Source of the DNA: Nisaea denitrificans DSM 18348
GTDB lineage: Bacteria > Pseudomonadota > Alphaproteobacteria > Thalassobaculales > Thalassobaculaceae
Assembly (NCBI RefSeq): GCF_000426505.1
Contig: NZ_KE384532.1
Coordinates: 77,910 to 141,909 of the forward strand
Length of the DNA stretch: 64,000 nucleotides
Reading direction: 5' to 3'
The number at the start of each line of letters is the position of its first letter. The stretch's first letter is position 1. Of this stretch, positions 50,191-58,543 are shown piece after piece. Below the pieces are notes generated by a model. The model had not been told where the DNA came from, searched no databases, and saw nothing but the letters and a program-made list of their open reading frames with translations. Made by a program: the position numbers and the translations under genes.

Positions 50191-51431
50191 AATACCCAGC
50201 CATCCTCGAAGTCTGACGTGGAAATGCCAGTCAGCTTTATCTGGCCGCCTTTGTAGGTGAGGATGACATCCCCTGCGCTATCGGATGATGTTGTATGGTC
50301 GCCCGCAAATGCAATCAGGTCGCCTTCGGAGCGGTCGAAATTGTTGATTACATCAAAACCTTGGTTAGACGATCCAAACATGAAGGTGTCGGAGCCTGAT
50401 CCGCCATCCAAGGTGTCGTTCCCAAGGTTGCCGAATATCATATCGTTGCCAGCTTCTCCGAAGATTGTGTCCTCGTTCTGGCCACCATAAATAGTGTCAT
50501 TGCCGGAGCCGCCATAAATGATGTCGTTGCCATAGTTGCCATAAATCAGATCTTCTCCGGTGCCCCCATAAATGGTTTCAGTCCCGTCCTGCTGCCGCAT
50601 CAGACCGGACGCGTCGGCGCGGGCTGTGCCGCTGTTCTGGCCGCCAAAGATCGTATCGTTTCCCGAACCACCTGCCAGATAGTCGATCTCCTTGTTTCCG
50701 TAGATCAGATCGTTTCCGTTACCGCCGAACAGGTAATCGGTCCCGCCGTTTCCTGAGAGAACATCTTGGCCTGACCCGGCGGATAAGGTATCCGCAGTTT
50801 CCGCTCCGGTCAGGTAGTCGTTGCCGGAAGTGCCAGTAACCTGGCCCGAGCTTGGTTCCGTTGTCGGGGTCGCGTTGGTAACGGTGTTTTCGGGAAGATT
50901 TGTATAAAGGGCGTCGAGGTTAGATTTGTCGGTCGCCGAAAGTGTCGGATCCCCGTCCAGCGCGGGGTTCATAATGCTCTCCGAATTCGAGCTGTCAGCA
51001 AGGCCAACAACGTGGCCGATCTCGTGCATCAGGACTTCGTAGATCTTGTCCAGATCGGTCTGATCCGAAAAACTCAGATCCAGATAGATGAAAGCGGTGC
51101 CATCACCATAACTCTCACCGCCTTCCCATCCCAACCGGCCGTCGCCATCAGGGTCATTGAAGACCGTTCTCGCGCTTGTCTCGGTCGAACTACCAACAGT
51201 CTTTATGCCGACAAAGACAAACGCCGAGTCGAATATGTCTGTTCCATAGAAATTGAAATCGACGTTGTTGTCCCAGACCTCGAAAGCGTCCGTTACGGTG
51301 CCCCTAAGATAGTAGGAAACATCGTAATAGCCTTGCGCTCTCATCTCCGACGTGGCGTTCCAGTTGTAGCCGCCGCCAGAACCCACGTTGTATCCGTTGT
51401 AAACGCCCACCCCCGATAGCTCCTCAATCAT
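50187..51431 (-). CDS. RTX-repeat zinc metalloprotease (metzincin), copy A
   Basis: A 414-residue secreted-type protease without N-terminal signal. The zinc motif HEIGHVVGLAD (about residue 136) has HExxHxxGxxD, with Asp as third ligand, and a Met-turn SIMNP follows. From about 210 the protein has glycine-rich RTX calcium repeats (for example GGNGNDLIYGN and GGSGNDTIYGG) broken by an insert with GGQNSGTAR and RQQDGTETI. The C-terminus (DFEDGWVL) fits a type I secretion signal. ATG 51431 gives MIEELSG; a GTG at 51467 would add 12 residues. No secretion genes are adjacent. It is coupled to an exported-protein gene and lies 80 bases after copy B. Confidence 0.88.
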   Translation of the reverse strand: MIEELSGVGVYNGYNVGSGGGYNWNATSEMRAQGYYDVSYYLRGTVTDAFEVWDNNVDFNFYGTDIFDSAFVFVGIKTVGSSTETSARTVFNDPDGDGRLGWEGGESYGDGTAFIYLDLSFSDQTDLDKIYEVLMHEIGHVVGLADSSNSESIMNPALDGDPTLSATDKSNLDALYTNLPENTVTNATPTTEPSSGQVTGTSGNDYLTGAETADTLSAGSGQDVLSGNGGTDYLFGGNGNDLIYGNKEIDYLAGGSGNDTIFGGQNSGTARADASGLMRQQDGTETIYGGTGEDLIYGNYGNDIIYGGSGNDTIYGGQNEDTIFGEAGNDMIFGNLGNDTLDGGSGSDTFMFGSSNQGFDVINNFDRSEGDLIAFAGDHTTSSDSAGDVILTYKGGQIKLTGISTSDFEDGWVL

Positions 51432-51510
51432 AGGGTTTGAAGCGCGCCACTTAAGGGGGGCGTGCACAATGTTTTGCCCGCTTCGCGCCGGCAGCTATTC
51501 TTTCAATTGC

Positions 51511-52707
51511 TTAGGCGAACCAGCCCGCGTCGACGCCGGTGCCGGAGACACCGATCAGCGTCACCGTCCCGCCGCCATGGGTGATCACCAGATCCGATCC
51601 GCTGCTCGATGTGGAATAGGCGGTTGTGAAAGCCAGCTTGTCGCCCTCGGCCGCATTGAAATCGGTGACGATGTCGTCGCCCTGTCCGTCTGTCGCGAAG
51701 AAGAAGGTGTCGGCACCCAGACCACCGGTGAGATGATCGTTCTCACGGTTGCCGAGCAGCAGGTCGTCGCCGGAGCCACCATCCAGCGTATCCTCGTTCT
51801 GGCCGCCGAAAAGCGTATCGTTTCCAGCTCCGCCAGAGAGAATATCGTTGCCATAGTTTCCGAAGATCGAATCATTGCCGTCTCCGCCGACGATTGTCTC
51901 CACGCCATCTTGTTGGCGCAGGACGCCGTAGGCGTCGAGGCGGGCGGTTCCGCTGTTCTGGCCGCCGAAGATGGTATCGTCCCCGGCGCCGCCGTCCAGA
52001 TAGTCGACTTCAAGATTGCCGTAGATGATGTCGGCACCGGCCTCGCCTGAAAGATTGTCGGTGCCAGATTCGCCCATCAGGATGTCGTTGCCATCGCCGG
52101 CCAACACAGTGTCATTACCAAGTCCTGCGCGGACGATATCGTTGCCGCCCAGCGTGCTGAACCGGTCACCAGTCTGGCTGCCGCTCAAGTCGTCGGCGCC
52201 GGCCGTGCCGGTCTTGTTGTATCCGTAAATAGCTGCGGCCTTGGCGATATCGTAATCAGTGATCGTTTCGGTGCCGATCAGCACAGGATTCATCAGGCTG
52301 CCGGGGGTTTCGTCGTGATCGAGGCCCAGTGCGTGGCCAACCTCATGCCGTAGCGTCGTCCTGAAGTATGATGAGTCGTAATAGTCCATGACGACGAAAT
52401 CGTAATCCACACCTGTCGTGTTGATTACGAAGTCTCCATTGCCGTCATAGGGAATATTCACACCCAGTGTGCCGCCATACCCGTCAATGTAACTTTCCAT
52501 GACGATCACGTCGGCGAAATCAGTGTTCGAGGTATGGACGAAATTGATGGAGAGGTCGCGACCCCACTCCGCGAATACGGAATGCGTTATGGATTTCTCA
52601 GAAGATGAAACCTCATAAAATCCATAGTAAGCGAAACTATAGTCGAGCTCGGTCGTGTAATAGACCGTTGACGAAGGGACAAAGGAATAGCCTGTGTACA
52701 ATCCCAT
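51511..52707 (-). CDS. RTX-repeat zinc metalloprotease (metzincin), copy B
   Basis: A 398-residue paralogue of copy A. The zinc site is the canonical metzincin HEVGHALGLDH (residue 121), and the Met-turn is SLMNP. The C-terminal half has the RTX repeats (GLGNDTVLAGDGNDILMG) and the same insert (GGQNSGTAR, RQQDGVETI), and ends GVDAGWFA like a type I secretion signal. The N-terminal 120 residues are Tyr/Ser-rich and differ from copy A. The DNA of that part (52400-52707) is AT-richer than the surroundings. Both genes probably share a promoter upstream of 52707. No secretion system is adjacent. Confidence 0.88.
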   Translation of the reverse strand: MGLYTGYSFVPSSTVYYTTELDYSFAYYGFYEVSSSEKSITHSVFAEWGRDLSINFVHTSNTDFADVIVMESYIDGYGGTLGVNIPYDGNGDFVINTTGVDYDFVVMDYYDSSYFRTTLRHEVGHALGLDHDETPGSLMNPVLIGTETITDYDIAKAAAIYGYNKTGTAGADDLSGSQTGDRFSTLGGNDIVRAGLGNDTVLAGDGNDILMGESGTDNLSGEAGADIIYGNLEVDYLDGGAGDDTIFGGQNSGTARLDAYGVLRQQDGVETIVGGDGNDSIFGNYGNDILSGGAGNDTLFGGQNEDTLDGGSGDDLLLGNRENDHLTGGLGADTFFFATDGQGDDIVTDFNAAEGDKLAFTTAYSTSSSGSDLVITHGGGTVTLIGVSGTGVDAGWFA

Positions 52708-52877
52708 AAAATAAATCCGTATATCTGAAGTATATATTAAGGAAAGTTAATCATCTTTGAGGCGGTCGTACAACTATACGACAGAGCGAAATTGACAACA
52801 GTCTTTCGTGAATATCGCCTGAGTTTGCAGACAGCGCCTCCATTTGGAAGTTCTCGGAAAATCAGGAGTTTGCGCAC

Positions 52878-52905
52878 AAAAAAGCCCGGCTGAAGCCGGG
52901 CTTTT
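52878..52905 (-). terminator. Rho-independent terminator of the acyl-CoA dehydrogenase gene
   Basis: On the minus strand the stem GCCCGGC / GCCGGGC (loop TTCA), extended by four A-T pairs, is followed by TTTTTTG. It lies 24 bases past the dehydrogenase stop. It is one of the clearest intrinsic terminators in the window; the plus-strand side also has a shorter T-run. Confidence 0.92.
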
Positions 52906-52928
52906 CGGTTCAGCTTGAGCGAGCAGGC

Positions 52929-54119
52929 TCAGGCAGGATTCCGCTGGATCAGTTGCTTGGCGATGATCAGGCGCTGCATCTCGTTCGTGCCCTCGGCGAT
53001 GGCGAGCAGCGGGGCGTCCCGGTAATAGCGTTCGATATTGTATTCCTTGGCATAGCCATAGGCACCGTGCAGGCGCATGGCCTCCAGGCTGTTATGCAGG
53101 GCCGCTTCGGTGGCGAAGAGTTTCGCCATGCCGGCTTCCATGTCACAGCGCTCGCCCCGGTCATAGGCGGCGGCGGCTTGCTCGGTCAGCAACCGGGCAG
53201 CCTCGACCTGTGTCGCCATGTCGGCCAGTTTCAGCTGGATCGCCTGATGCTCCGCGATCGGTTTGCCGAAGGTCTTGCGGACCTGTGAATATTGCACCGA
53301 TTCCTCAAGGCAGGCCCGGGCGATGCCGACGCCGCGCGCGGCCACATTGATCCGGCCGAGCTCCAACCCGCCGAGGATCTGCTGCATACCGCGGCCTTCG
53401 ACATTGCCGACGAGATTTGCGTCCGGCACGAAGCAGTCATCCAGGGTGAAACCGGCGGAATCGATGCCCTTGTAGCCCAGCTTCTCCAGCTTCTTGGAGA
53501 CGTTGAAGCCCTCACCTTTTTCGATCAGGAACAGGCTCATGCCCTTGTGCCGTGGTTTTGCCTCGAGATCGGTCTTGGCCAGCACGGCAAGGATGTGGCC
53601 GTGATAGGCATTACTGATCCACATCTTGGTGCCGTTGAGCCGGTAGCCGCCCTCGGTCTTGTCGGCGCGCAGACGGATGGCCTGCAAATCGGTGCCGGCG
53701 TCTGGTTCGGTCAGGGCGATGCCGCCGCGCAGCTCACCGCTGGCGAAGCGTGGCAGCCAGGCGGCCTTTTGCGCTTCCGTGCCGGAGCGCTCGACCGCGG
53801 CGGCCATGATGAGATGGGAGTTGAAAATGCCGGAGATCGACATCCAGACCCGGCTGACCCGCTCGACGATTTTCGTATAGGTCGAGGCCGTGAGGCCAAG
53901 CCCGCCCCATTCTTCGCCGATGGTGGCACCGAACAGGCCGAGCTCCGCCATCTTGCCGACAATATCCTCCGGCCAGGCATCCTGGGCTTCCAGCTCATGG
54001 GCATAGGGCGCGACATCGCGGGTGAGGAAGCGCTCGACAGCGTCCAGAATCATGCGCTCCTGTTCAGCACGCTCTTCGAGCGACAGGCCGGACTGGTTCG
54101 CGGCGACAGCTGCGTTCAT
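52929..54119 (-). CDS. Acyl-CoA dehydrogenase family protein
   Basis: A 396-residue flavoenzyme oxidising an acyl-CoA thioester. It has GLFGATIGEEWGGLGLTAST near the N-terminus, RGGIALTEPDAGTDLQAIRL (the FAD-binding signature) in the middle domain, NGTKMWISNAYHG, and a C-terminal helical domain with LARDAPLL-type RYYRDAPLLAIAEGTNEMQR. The catalytic base Glu is probably in IAEGTNEM. Substrate chain type is not evident. GGGAGG eight bases before ATG 54119 supports the start. A terminator follows. Confidence 0.93.
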   Translation of the reverse strand: MNAAVAANQSGLSLEERAEQERMILDAVERFLTRDVAPYAHELEAQDAWPEDIVGKMAELGLFGATIGEEWGGLGLTASTYTKIVERVSRVWMSISGIFNSHLIMAAAVERSGTEAQKAAWLPRFASGELRGGIALTEPDAGTDLQAIRLRADKTEGGYRLNGTKMWISNAYHGHILAVLAKTDLEAKPRHKGMSLFLIEKGEGFNVSKKLEKLGYKGIDSAGFTLDDCFVPDANLVGNVEGRGMQQILGGLELGRINVAARGVGIARACLEESVQYSQVRKTFGKPIAEHQAIQLKLADMATQVEAARLLTEQAAAAYDRGERCDMEAGMAKLFATEAALHNSLEAMRLHGAYGYAKEYNIERYYRDAPLLAIAEGTNEMQRLIIAKQLIQRNPA

Positions 54120-54206
54120 GGTGTTTTCCTCCCGGGAGCCCCGGATTTTTTTGTGTGGCGGAACGCCGTTTATCGTGTTTTGGATCAACCGAAAATACCG
54201 GTTTCT

Positions 54207-55244
54207 CTAGGTCTTTGAACTTAGAATATAGCGGAAGATCAGTCCCGATAGGGCAATAACCAGAAAAATCCGGATAATGTGGAAGGCCGCGATCAGCGGA
54301 ACGCCAAGTTCCAGCACGGCGGCGGTGATGCTCATTTCCGCCATGCCGCCGGGGGAGACGGACAGCACCATGGTGGCGGCTGGCAGGCCGGTCACCTCCG
54401 CCACGCCAAGCCCGAACAGGATGTTGAGTCCGACCAGAACCAGCGTGCTGAGCAACGCATGGGGCAGGAAGCGCTTCAGCGGCAGCACCAGCTCGCGGCG
54501 GTAGCGCAGGCCGATGAAGCAGCCGATCAGCACCTGCGAGAGATTGAGCAGTTCACGCGGCATGCCGGAAAGGTGCAGATCCAGCACCGTCACGAGAGCG
54601 CCTGCGGCAAGCGGTCCGAGCAGCCAGCCATTGGTGATCTTGCGCCAGGCCATCAGGCCGCCGAACAGCAGGGAAAGGACGATCAGGACCGGAAAGCCCT
54701 GCAGGTCGAACGGGAGATTTTGCGCCTCGAACGGCGAATGCCCGACCGCGCCGATAAGGGTCAGTGTGGTCGGGATGGTGGTGACGACGCAGAGAATGCG
54801 CAGGGACTGGGCGAGCGAAACCGGCGCCATCTCGCCGCCCCACTTCGTTGCCTGCAAGGCCATCTCGACCACGCCGCCAGGCACGCTGGCGAAATAGGCG
54901 GTGGCCATGTTCACTTTCGCGACCTTGCGCAGATAAAGTGCGGAGAGCAGCCCGAACAGGATCGAGGCCAGCGCGCAGATCACCATTACCGCGATATGGT
55001 CCACCACGAAAGCGGCGACGGTGGGTGTGAAATTGAGGCCGATGCCGGTGCCGAGCAGAAGCTGGCCGGTCTGCCGCGCGCCTTTCGGCATGGTGAGCGT
55101 GAGCCCGGCCATGCTGAGCACGCCGACCGAGAGCATGGGGCCGAGCAGCCATGGCAGAGGCACGCCAAGGAAGGCGAATGCCCCGCCGGCTCCCGCCGCG
55201 AAGGCGAAGCTGGCGAGATGGCGAACGGGCGCTGGAATGGACAT
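54207..55244 (-). CDS. AbrB family membrane transporter-like protein
   Basis: A 345-residue membrane protein of the AbrB (ammonia monooxygenase-associated/DUF) type with about nine or ten helices. Features are SFAFAAGAGGAFAFLGVPLP, WLLGPMLSVGVLSMAGLTLT, TAYFASVPGGVVEMALQATK and AATMVLSVSPGGMAEMSITA; the two PGGxxEM motifs are family marks and mark an internal duplication. Annotated as a regulator in some databases, its topology suggests transport. It ends 88 bases before the acyl-CoA dehydrogenase start on the same strand, so the two may be co-transcribed. Confidence 0.9.
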   Translation of the reverse strand: MSIPAPVRHLASFAFAAGAGGAFAFLGVPLPWLLGPMLSVGVLSMAGLTLTMPKGARQTGQLLLGTGIGLNFTPTVAAFVVDHIAVMVICALASILFGLLSALYLRKVAKVNMATAYFASVPGGVVEMALQATKWGGEMAPVSLAQSLRILCVVTTIPTTLTLIGAVGHSPFEAQNLPFDLQGFPVLIVLSLLFGGLMAWRKITNGWLLGPLAAGALVTVLDLHLSGMPRELLNLSQVLIGCFIGLRYRRELVLPLKRFLPHALLSTLVLVGLNILFGLGVAEVTGLPAATMVLSVSPGGMAEMSITAAVLELGVPLIAAFHIIRIFLVIALSGLIFRYILSSKT

Positions 55245-55410
55245 GGCGGGCGGGCCTGGCTTGGCCGGTTTCCGGAGTCGGTTGCGCGGCCATCAAATGA
55301 GTTGATGCCTGCACTTAGGCAGGCTGCGGCGTTCCGGTCAATCTGTTGACGGCGCTTTGGTGCCCGTGCATGGGATGAATTCCACAAGGTCGAAAAACAG
55401 GGGCTCGTCG

Positions 55411-55995
55411 ATGACCGAAGAGAGCTTGCAGGAGCGGTTCCTTGGGATGGTGCTAAATAACCCGGTGAACCGGGCTATCCTGAAACGGATGCCGGATCTT
55501 GGCGTCGAGGATGGCTGGCTGGTGGCAGGCTGTCTGTTCGGGACGGTCTGGAATGAGTTGTCCAATCGTCCGCTGACCGAGAACATCCGGGACTACGATA
55601 TTTTCTATTACGACCCGGACACCAGCTATGAGTCGGAGGACGCGGTGATCCGCCGCGGTGCGGCCCTGTTCGCCGATCTTGGGGTCGAGGTCGAGATCCG
55701 CAATCAGGCGCGGGTCCCGCTCTGGTACGAGGCGCGGTTCGGGGTGCCTTATCCGCCGATTTCCGAATCCCGTACGGGTATCGACCGGTTTGTTGTCGCG
55801 GGCACCTGCTGCGGCATTTCGCAAGCGGGCGAGGTGCATGCGCCCTACGGCTTCGAGGACATGTTCGCGGGTGTCCTGCGCTACAATCCGGTGAACCCGA
55901 CGCCGCACCAGTTTCAATTCAAATGCGGAAGTTACCGGGAGCGCTGGCCATGGCTGAAAATTGTGGAAGAGGATGCGGCTATCAGTACCTCCTGA
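55411..55995 (+). CDS. Nucleotidyltransferase family protein (COG3575/DUF925-like)
   Basis: A 194-residue protein. WLVAGCLFGTVWNELSNRPL followed by IRDYDIFYYDPDTSYESEDA fits the COG3575-type nucleotidyltransferase-like family; the paired Asp in DYDIFY would bind metal. VVAGTCCGISQAGEVHAPYG and the C-terminal NPTPHQFQFKCGSYRERWPW complete the pattern. Substrate unknown. ATG 55411 is the first in-frame start beyond the divergent region shared with AbrB, giving MTEESLQERFLG. Confidence 0.83.
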   Translation: MTEESLQERFLGMVLNNPVNRAILKRMPDLGVEDGWLVAGCLFGTVWNELSNRPLTENIRDYDIFYYDPDTSYESEDAVIRRGAALFADLGVEVEIRNQARVPLWYEARFGVPYPPISESRTGIDRFVVAGTCCGISQAGEVHAPYGFEDMFAGVLRYNPVNPTPHQFQFKCGSYRERWPWLKIVEEDAAISTS

Positions 55996-56041
55996 TCCGG
56001 AAGGTGTGGTAAGCCGAGCGGCTGAAACAAAGGGGACAGGC

Positions 56042-56527
56042 ATGGATGAGAAGCAACAGCCCGACAGCTTGCCAGACACGGCGGGCGTGATCCTGCCGCC
56101 GCCGGTCATTCTGCTGATCGTCATTGCCTTTGGCGCCGTGCTTGAGACTTTCGTGCCGAGACCCTTTGCGCCGGACTGGGCGCAGACCTATCTCGGCCCC
56201 GCGTTGGTCGTTGGAGCGGTCGCCGTCGCCATCATCGCGGAGCGTCAGTTCAAGCGCGTCGGAACCAGCGCCAAGCCCTGGGTGCCGACGACCGCCATCG
56301 TCACAACCGGCCTGTTCTCGATCAGCCGCAATCCGATGTATGTCGCCATGGTGGTCTTGCTGTTTGGCCTTGCTTTTGCCGGGAACACGCTCTGGATTTT
56401 GACAGCCACTGTCGGCTTTGTCGGCGTGATGCATTACGGCGTGGTTCTGCGTGAGGAAGCCTATCTCGAGCGCCTCTTCGGCACGGCCTATACTGACTAC
56501 AAGGCGCGGGTCCGGCGCTGGATCTAG
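56042..56527 (+). CDS. Isoprenylcysteine carboxyl methyltransferase (ICMT)-like membrane protein
   Basis: A 161-residue membrane protein with four helices and the ICMT/phosphatidylethanolamine methyltransferase signature GLFSISRNPMYVAMVVLLFG plus EEAYLERLFGTAYTDYKARV near the C-terminus. These proteins methylate cysteine-linked or lipid substrates using SAM; the bacterial substrate is not known here. It lies 46 bases after the nucleotidyltransferase stop on the same strand. Confidence 0.9.
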   Translation: MDEKQQPDSLPDTAGVILPPPVILLIVIAFGAVLETFVPRPFAPDWAQTYLGPALVVGAVAVAIIAERQFKRVGTSAKPWVPTTAIVTTGLFSISRNPMYVAMVVLLFGLAFAGNTLWILTATVGFVGVMHYGVVLREEAYLERLFGTAYTDYKARVRRWI

Positions 56528-56621
56528 AAGGCTGTCTTTCCACGCTTAATGATCGGTCTCTCTTTTTCATGAGCCGCCCGCGTGCGACAGTCGGGTCTCA
56601 TCTTCTGCGGGGGATTTGCGC

Positions 56622-57371
56622 ATGGGCGAACGGATAATCCTGATAACGGGCGCGGCCAGTGGCATCGGCGCGGCAGCGGCTCGCAAACTGGCGCAGAGTG
56701 GCGACCGTTTCCTGCTGCATACGCGCGCGAACCTGGATGGTCTCAACGTCGTCGCCGAGCAGGTGCGTTCCAAAGGGGCAACCGCCGAAACCGTTTTGAA
56801 GGATCTGGCTGAGCCGGGCGCAGGGCGATATCTGATCGATGCCTGTTCCGAACGCTTCGGGGGGCTCGATATCCTCGTTGCCAATGCGGGTTACGCGGAC
56901 AAGGCGCCGCTGGGTGAGGCCGGGACGGAGAAGTTCGAGCAGGCGCAGAACGCCATTTCGCGCTCCTTTTTCGAGATGGCGGAGACGGCTCTGCCGCTGC
57001 TGGAAGTCTCGACAGAAGGCCGGGTCATCGCGGTAGGGGCTTTCGGGCCGCATGTCTGGCGCACCGACTTGCCGGCCTTTCCGGCGACCGCTGCGGCGAA
57101 AGCCTCTCTTGAGGCAACAGCACGCGCGTTCGCTCTCACGCTGGCGCCGTCAGGGGCGACCGTGAATGTCGTGGCGCCGGGTTTCATCGAGAAAGACCCG
57201 GGCACGCATTCGGCCATGACGCCGGAGGGCGTGGCGGCACTCTCTGCCCATATTCCGATGGGGCGGCGAGGCACGGCGGACGAGGTGGCGGCCGTGATCG
57301 GCTTTCTCGCATCCAGCGAAGCGAGCTACGTTACAGGGCAAGTCATCCATGTGAATGGCGGATTGATTTAG
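56622..57371 (+). CDS. SDR family protein lacking catalytic Ser and Tyr
   Basis: A 249-residue short-chain dehydrogenase fold protein. The cofactor loop is intact (ILITGAASGIGAAAARKLAQ) and the NAG motif is present (VANAGYAD), but the active site is not: the Tyr-x-x-x-Lys position reads T-A-A-A-K (Lys 160, Thr 156) and no Ser stands around residue 140, where the sequence is AVGAFG. The C-terminus YVTGQVIHVNGG is normal. It may bind NAD(P) without turning over, or use other residues. The LtnD-like gene starts nine bases later, so both belong to one operon. Confidence 0.9.
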   Translation: MGERIILITGAASGIGAAAARKLAQSGDRFLLHTRANLDGLNVVAEQVRSKGATAETVLKDLAEPGAGRYLIDACSERFGGLDILVANAGYADKAPLGEAGTEKFEQAQNAISRSFFEMAETALPLLEVSTEGRVIAVGAFGPHVWRTDLPAFPATAAAKASLEATARAFALTLAPSGATVNVVAPGFIEKDPGTHSAMTPEGVAALSAHIPMGRRGTADEVAAVIGFLASSEASYVTGQVIHVNGGLI

Positions 57372-57380
57372 GGGAAAGTA

Positions 57381-58292
57381 ATGACTGAAGGACGTATCGC
57401 CGGGGTCATCGGCCTTGGCTCGATGGGTATGGGCGCGGCCCGCTCTCTTGTTGCGGCCGGGGTCGAGACCTGGGGCACGGATGTCCGTGCCGAGTCCGTC
57501 GCGGATTTTGCGGCGAATGGCGGCAAGGGCGCGGCAAGTCCGGCGGAGCTGGCATCGAACGTGGATGCGCTGCTGGTGCTGGTGGTCAATGCGGCCCAGA
57601 CCGAAAGCGTGCTGTTCGGCGAGACCGGCGCGGTCAAACACATGAAAAAGGGCGCTGTCGTCGTTGCCAGCAGCACGGTACCTGCTGCCTATGCGCGGGA
57701 GCTGGAAGGCCGGCTGGCGGAGCACGGCCTGCTGATGGTCGATGGGCCGGTCAGCGGCGGTGCCGCCAAGGCGGCGACCGGCGAGATGACGGTGATGGGC
57801 TCCGGCACGCCGGAGGCATTCGAGGCGGCCGGCTTCCTGCTGAACGCTATTGCCGCCAAGGTTTACCGGCTGGGCGATCAGGCAGGGCCGGGCTCGACCG
57901 TGAAGACCATCAACCAGTTGCTCGCGGGAGTGCATATCGCTGCGGCGGCGGAAGCCATGGCGCTTGGCATTCGTGCCGGTGTGGCGCCCACAGACCTGTT
58001 CGAGGTGATTTCCAATTCCGCCGGTGCTTCCTGGATGTTCAACAACCGGGTGCCGCATATTCTCGATGGCGACTACGCGCCGCTCAGTGCCGTGAATATC
58101 TTCGTGAAGGATCTAGGCATCGTGCTGGAGACCGGCAAGGAGCTGACCTTCCCGTTGCCGCTCTCGGCGGCGGCGCACCAGCAGTTCCTCGGCGCGGCAG
58201 CGGCCGGGCTGGGAACGGAGGACGATTCCGCCGTCATCAAGGTGTTCCAGAAACTCGCCGGGATAGACTTGCCGGAAAGCAAGGACGACTGA
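57381..58292 (+). CDS. NAD(P)-dependent 3-hydroxyacid dehydrogenase (L-threonate dehydrogenase LtnD-like)
   Basis: A 303-residue beta-hydroxyacid dehydrogenase. The Rossmann loop is GVIGLGSMGMGAARSLVAAG and the substrate motif is MVDGPVSGGAAKAATGEMTV. The catalytic Lys lies in VKTINQLLAGVHIAAAAEAM, and KDLGIVLETGKE is the usual cofactor-domain contact. The pattern is closest in memory to L-threonate or 3-hydroxyisobutyrate dehydrogenases. GGGGAAAG precedes the ATG. No LtnA/OtnK partners are in the window, so the substrate is unproven. Confidence 0.88.
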   Translation: MTEGRIAGVIGLGSMGMGAARSLVAAGVETWGTDVRAESVADFAANGGKGAASPAELASNVDALLVLVVNAAQTESVLFGETGAVKHMKKGAVVVASSTVPAAYARELEGRLAEHGLLMVDGPVSGGAAKAATGEMTVMGSGTPEAFEAAGFLLNAIAAKVYRLGDQAGPGSTVKTINQLLAGVHIAAAAEAMALGIRAGVAPTDLFEVISNSAGASWMFNNRVPHILDGDYAPLSAVNIFVKDLGIVLETGKELTFPLPLSAAAHQQFLGAAAAGLGTEDDSAVIKVFQKLAGIDLPESKDD

Positions 58293-58502
58293 TCAGAGCA
58301 GGCAGAGCAGGCCGTAACAGGACGCGCCGAACAGCTTCACCGCCAGCAGGTAGCCGATCAGGTCGAGCAGCAACGTGAAACCGAGAATCGGCAGGCCAAC
58401 GAAGCCCATAAAATAGAGCGCGGCCCAGCGTGTGAAGCGGCGGCCGGGAATCCGGTGGCCGTGAATCACGGGCGGTTTTTTGAATTGTGCGAGCACGGAC
58501 AT
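58293..58502 (-). CDS. Small hypothetical membrane protein, 69 residues
   Basis: A short frame that starts MSVLAQFKKPPVIHGHRIPG, a charged cytoplasmic end, then has two close membrane segments (AALYFMGFVGLPILGFTLLL and IGYLLAVKLFGASCYGLLCL). Its stop directly abuts the stop of the dehydrogenase on the other strand. Amino-acid make-up is what one expects of a real small membrane protein rather than of antisense reading, but no strong ribosome site is seen. Confidence 0.6.
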   Translation of the reverse strand: MSVLAQFKKPPVIHGHRIPGRRFTRWAALYFMGFVGLPILGFTLLLDLIGYLLAVKLFGASCYGLLCLL

Positions 58503-58543
58503 GGGCTAAGACTAGCCGCGGAACGGGGACGGGGGAACCTTGA

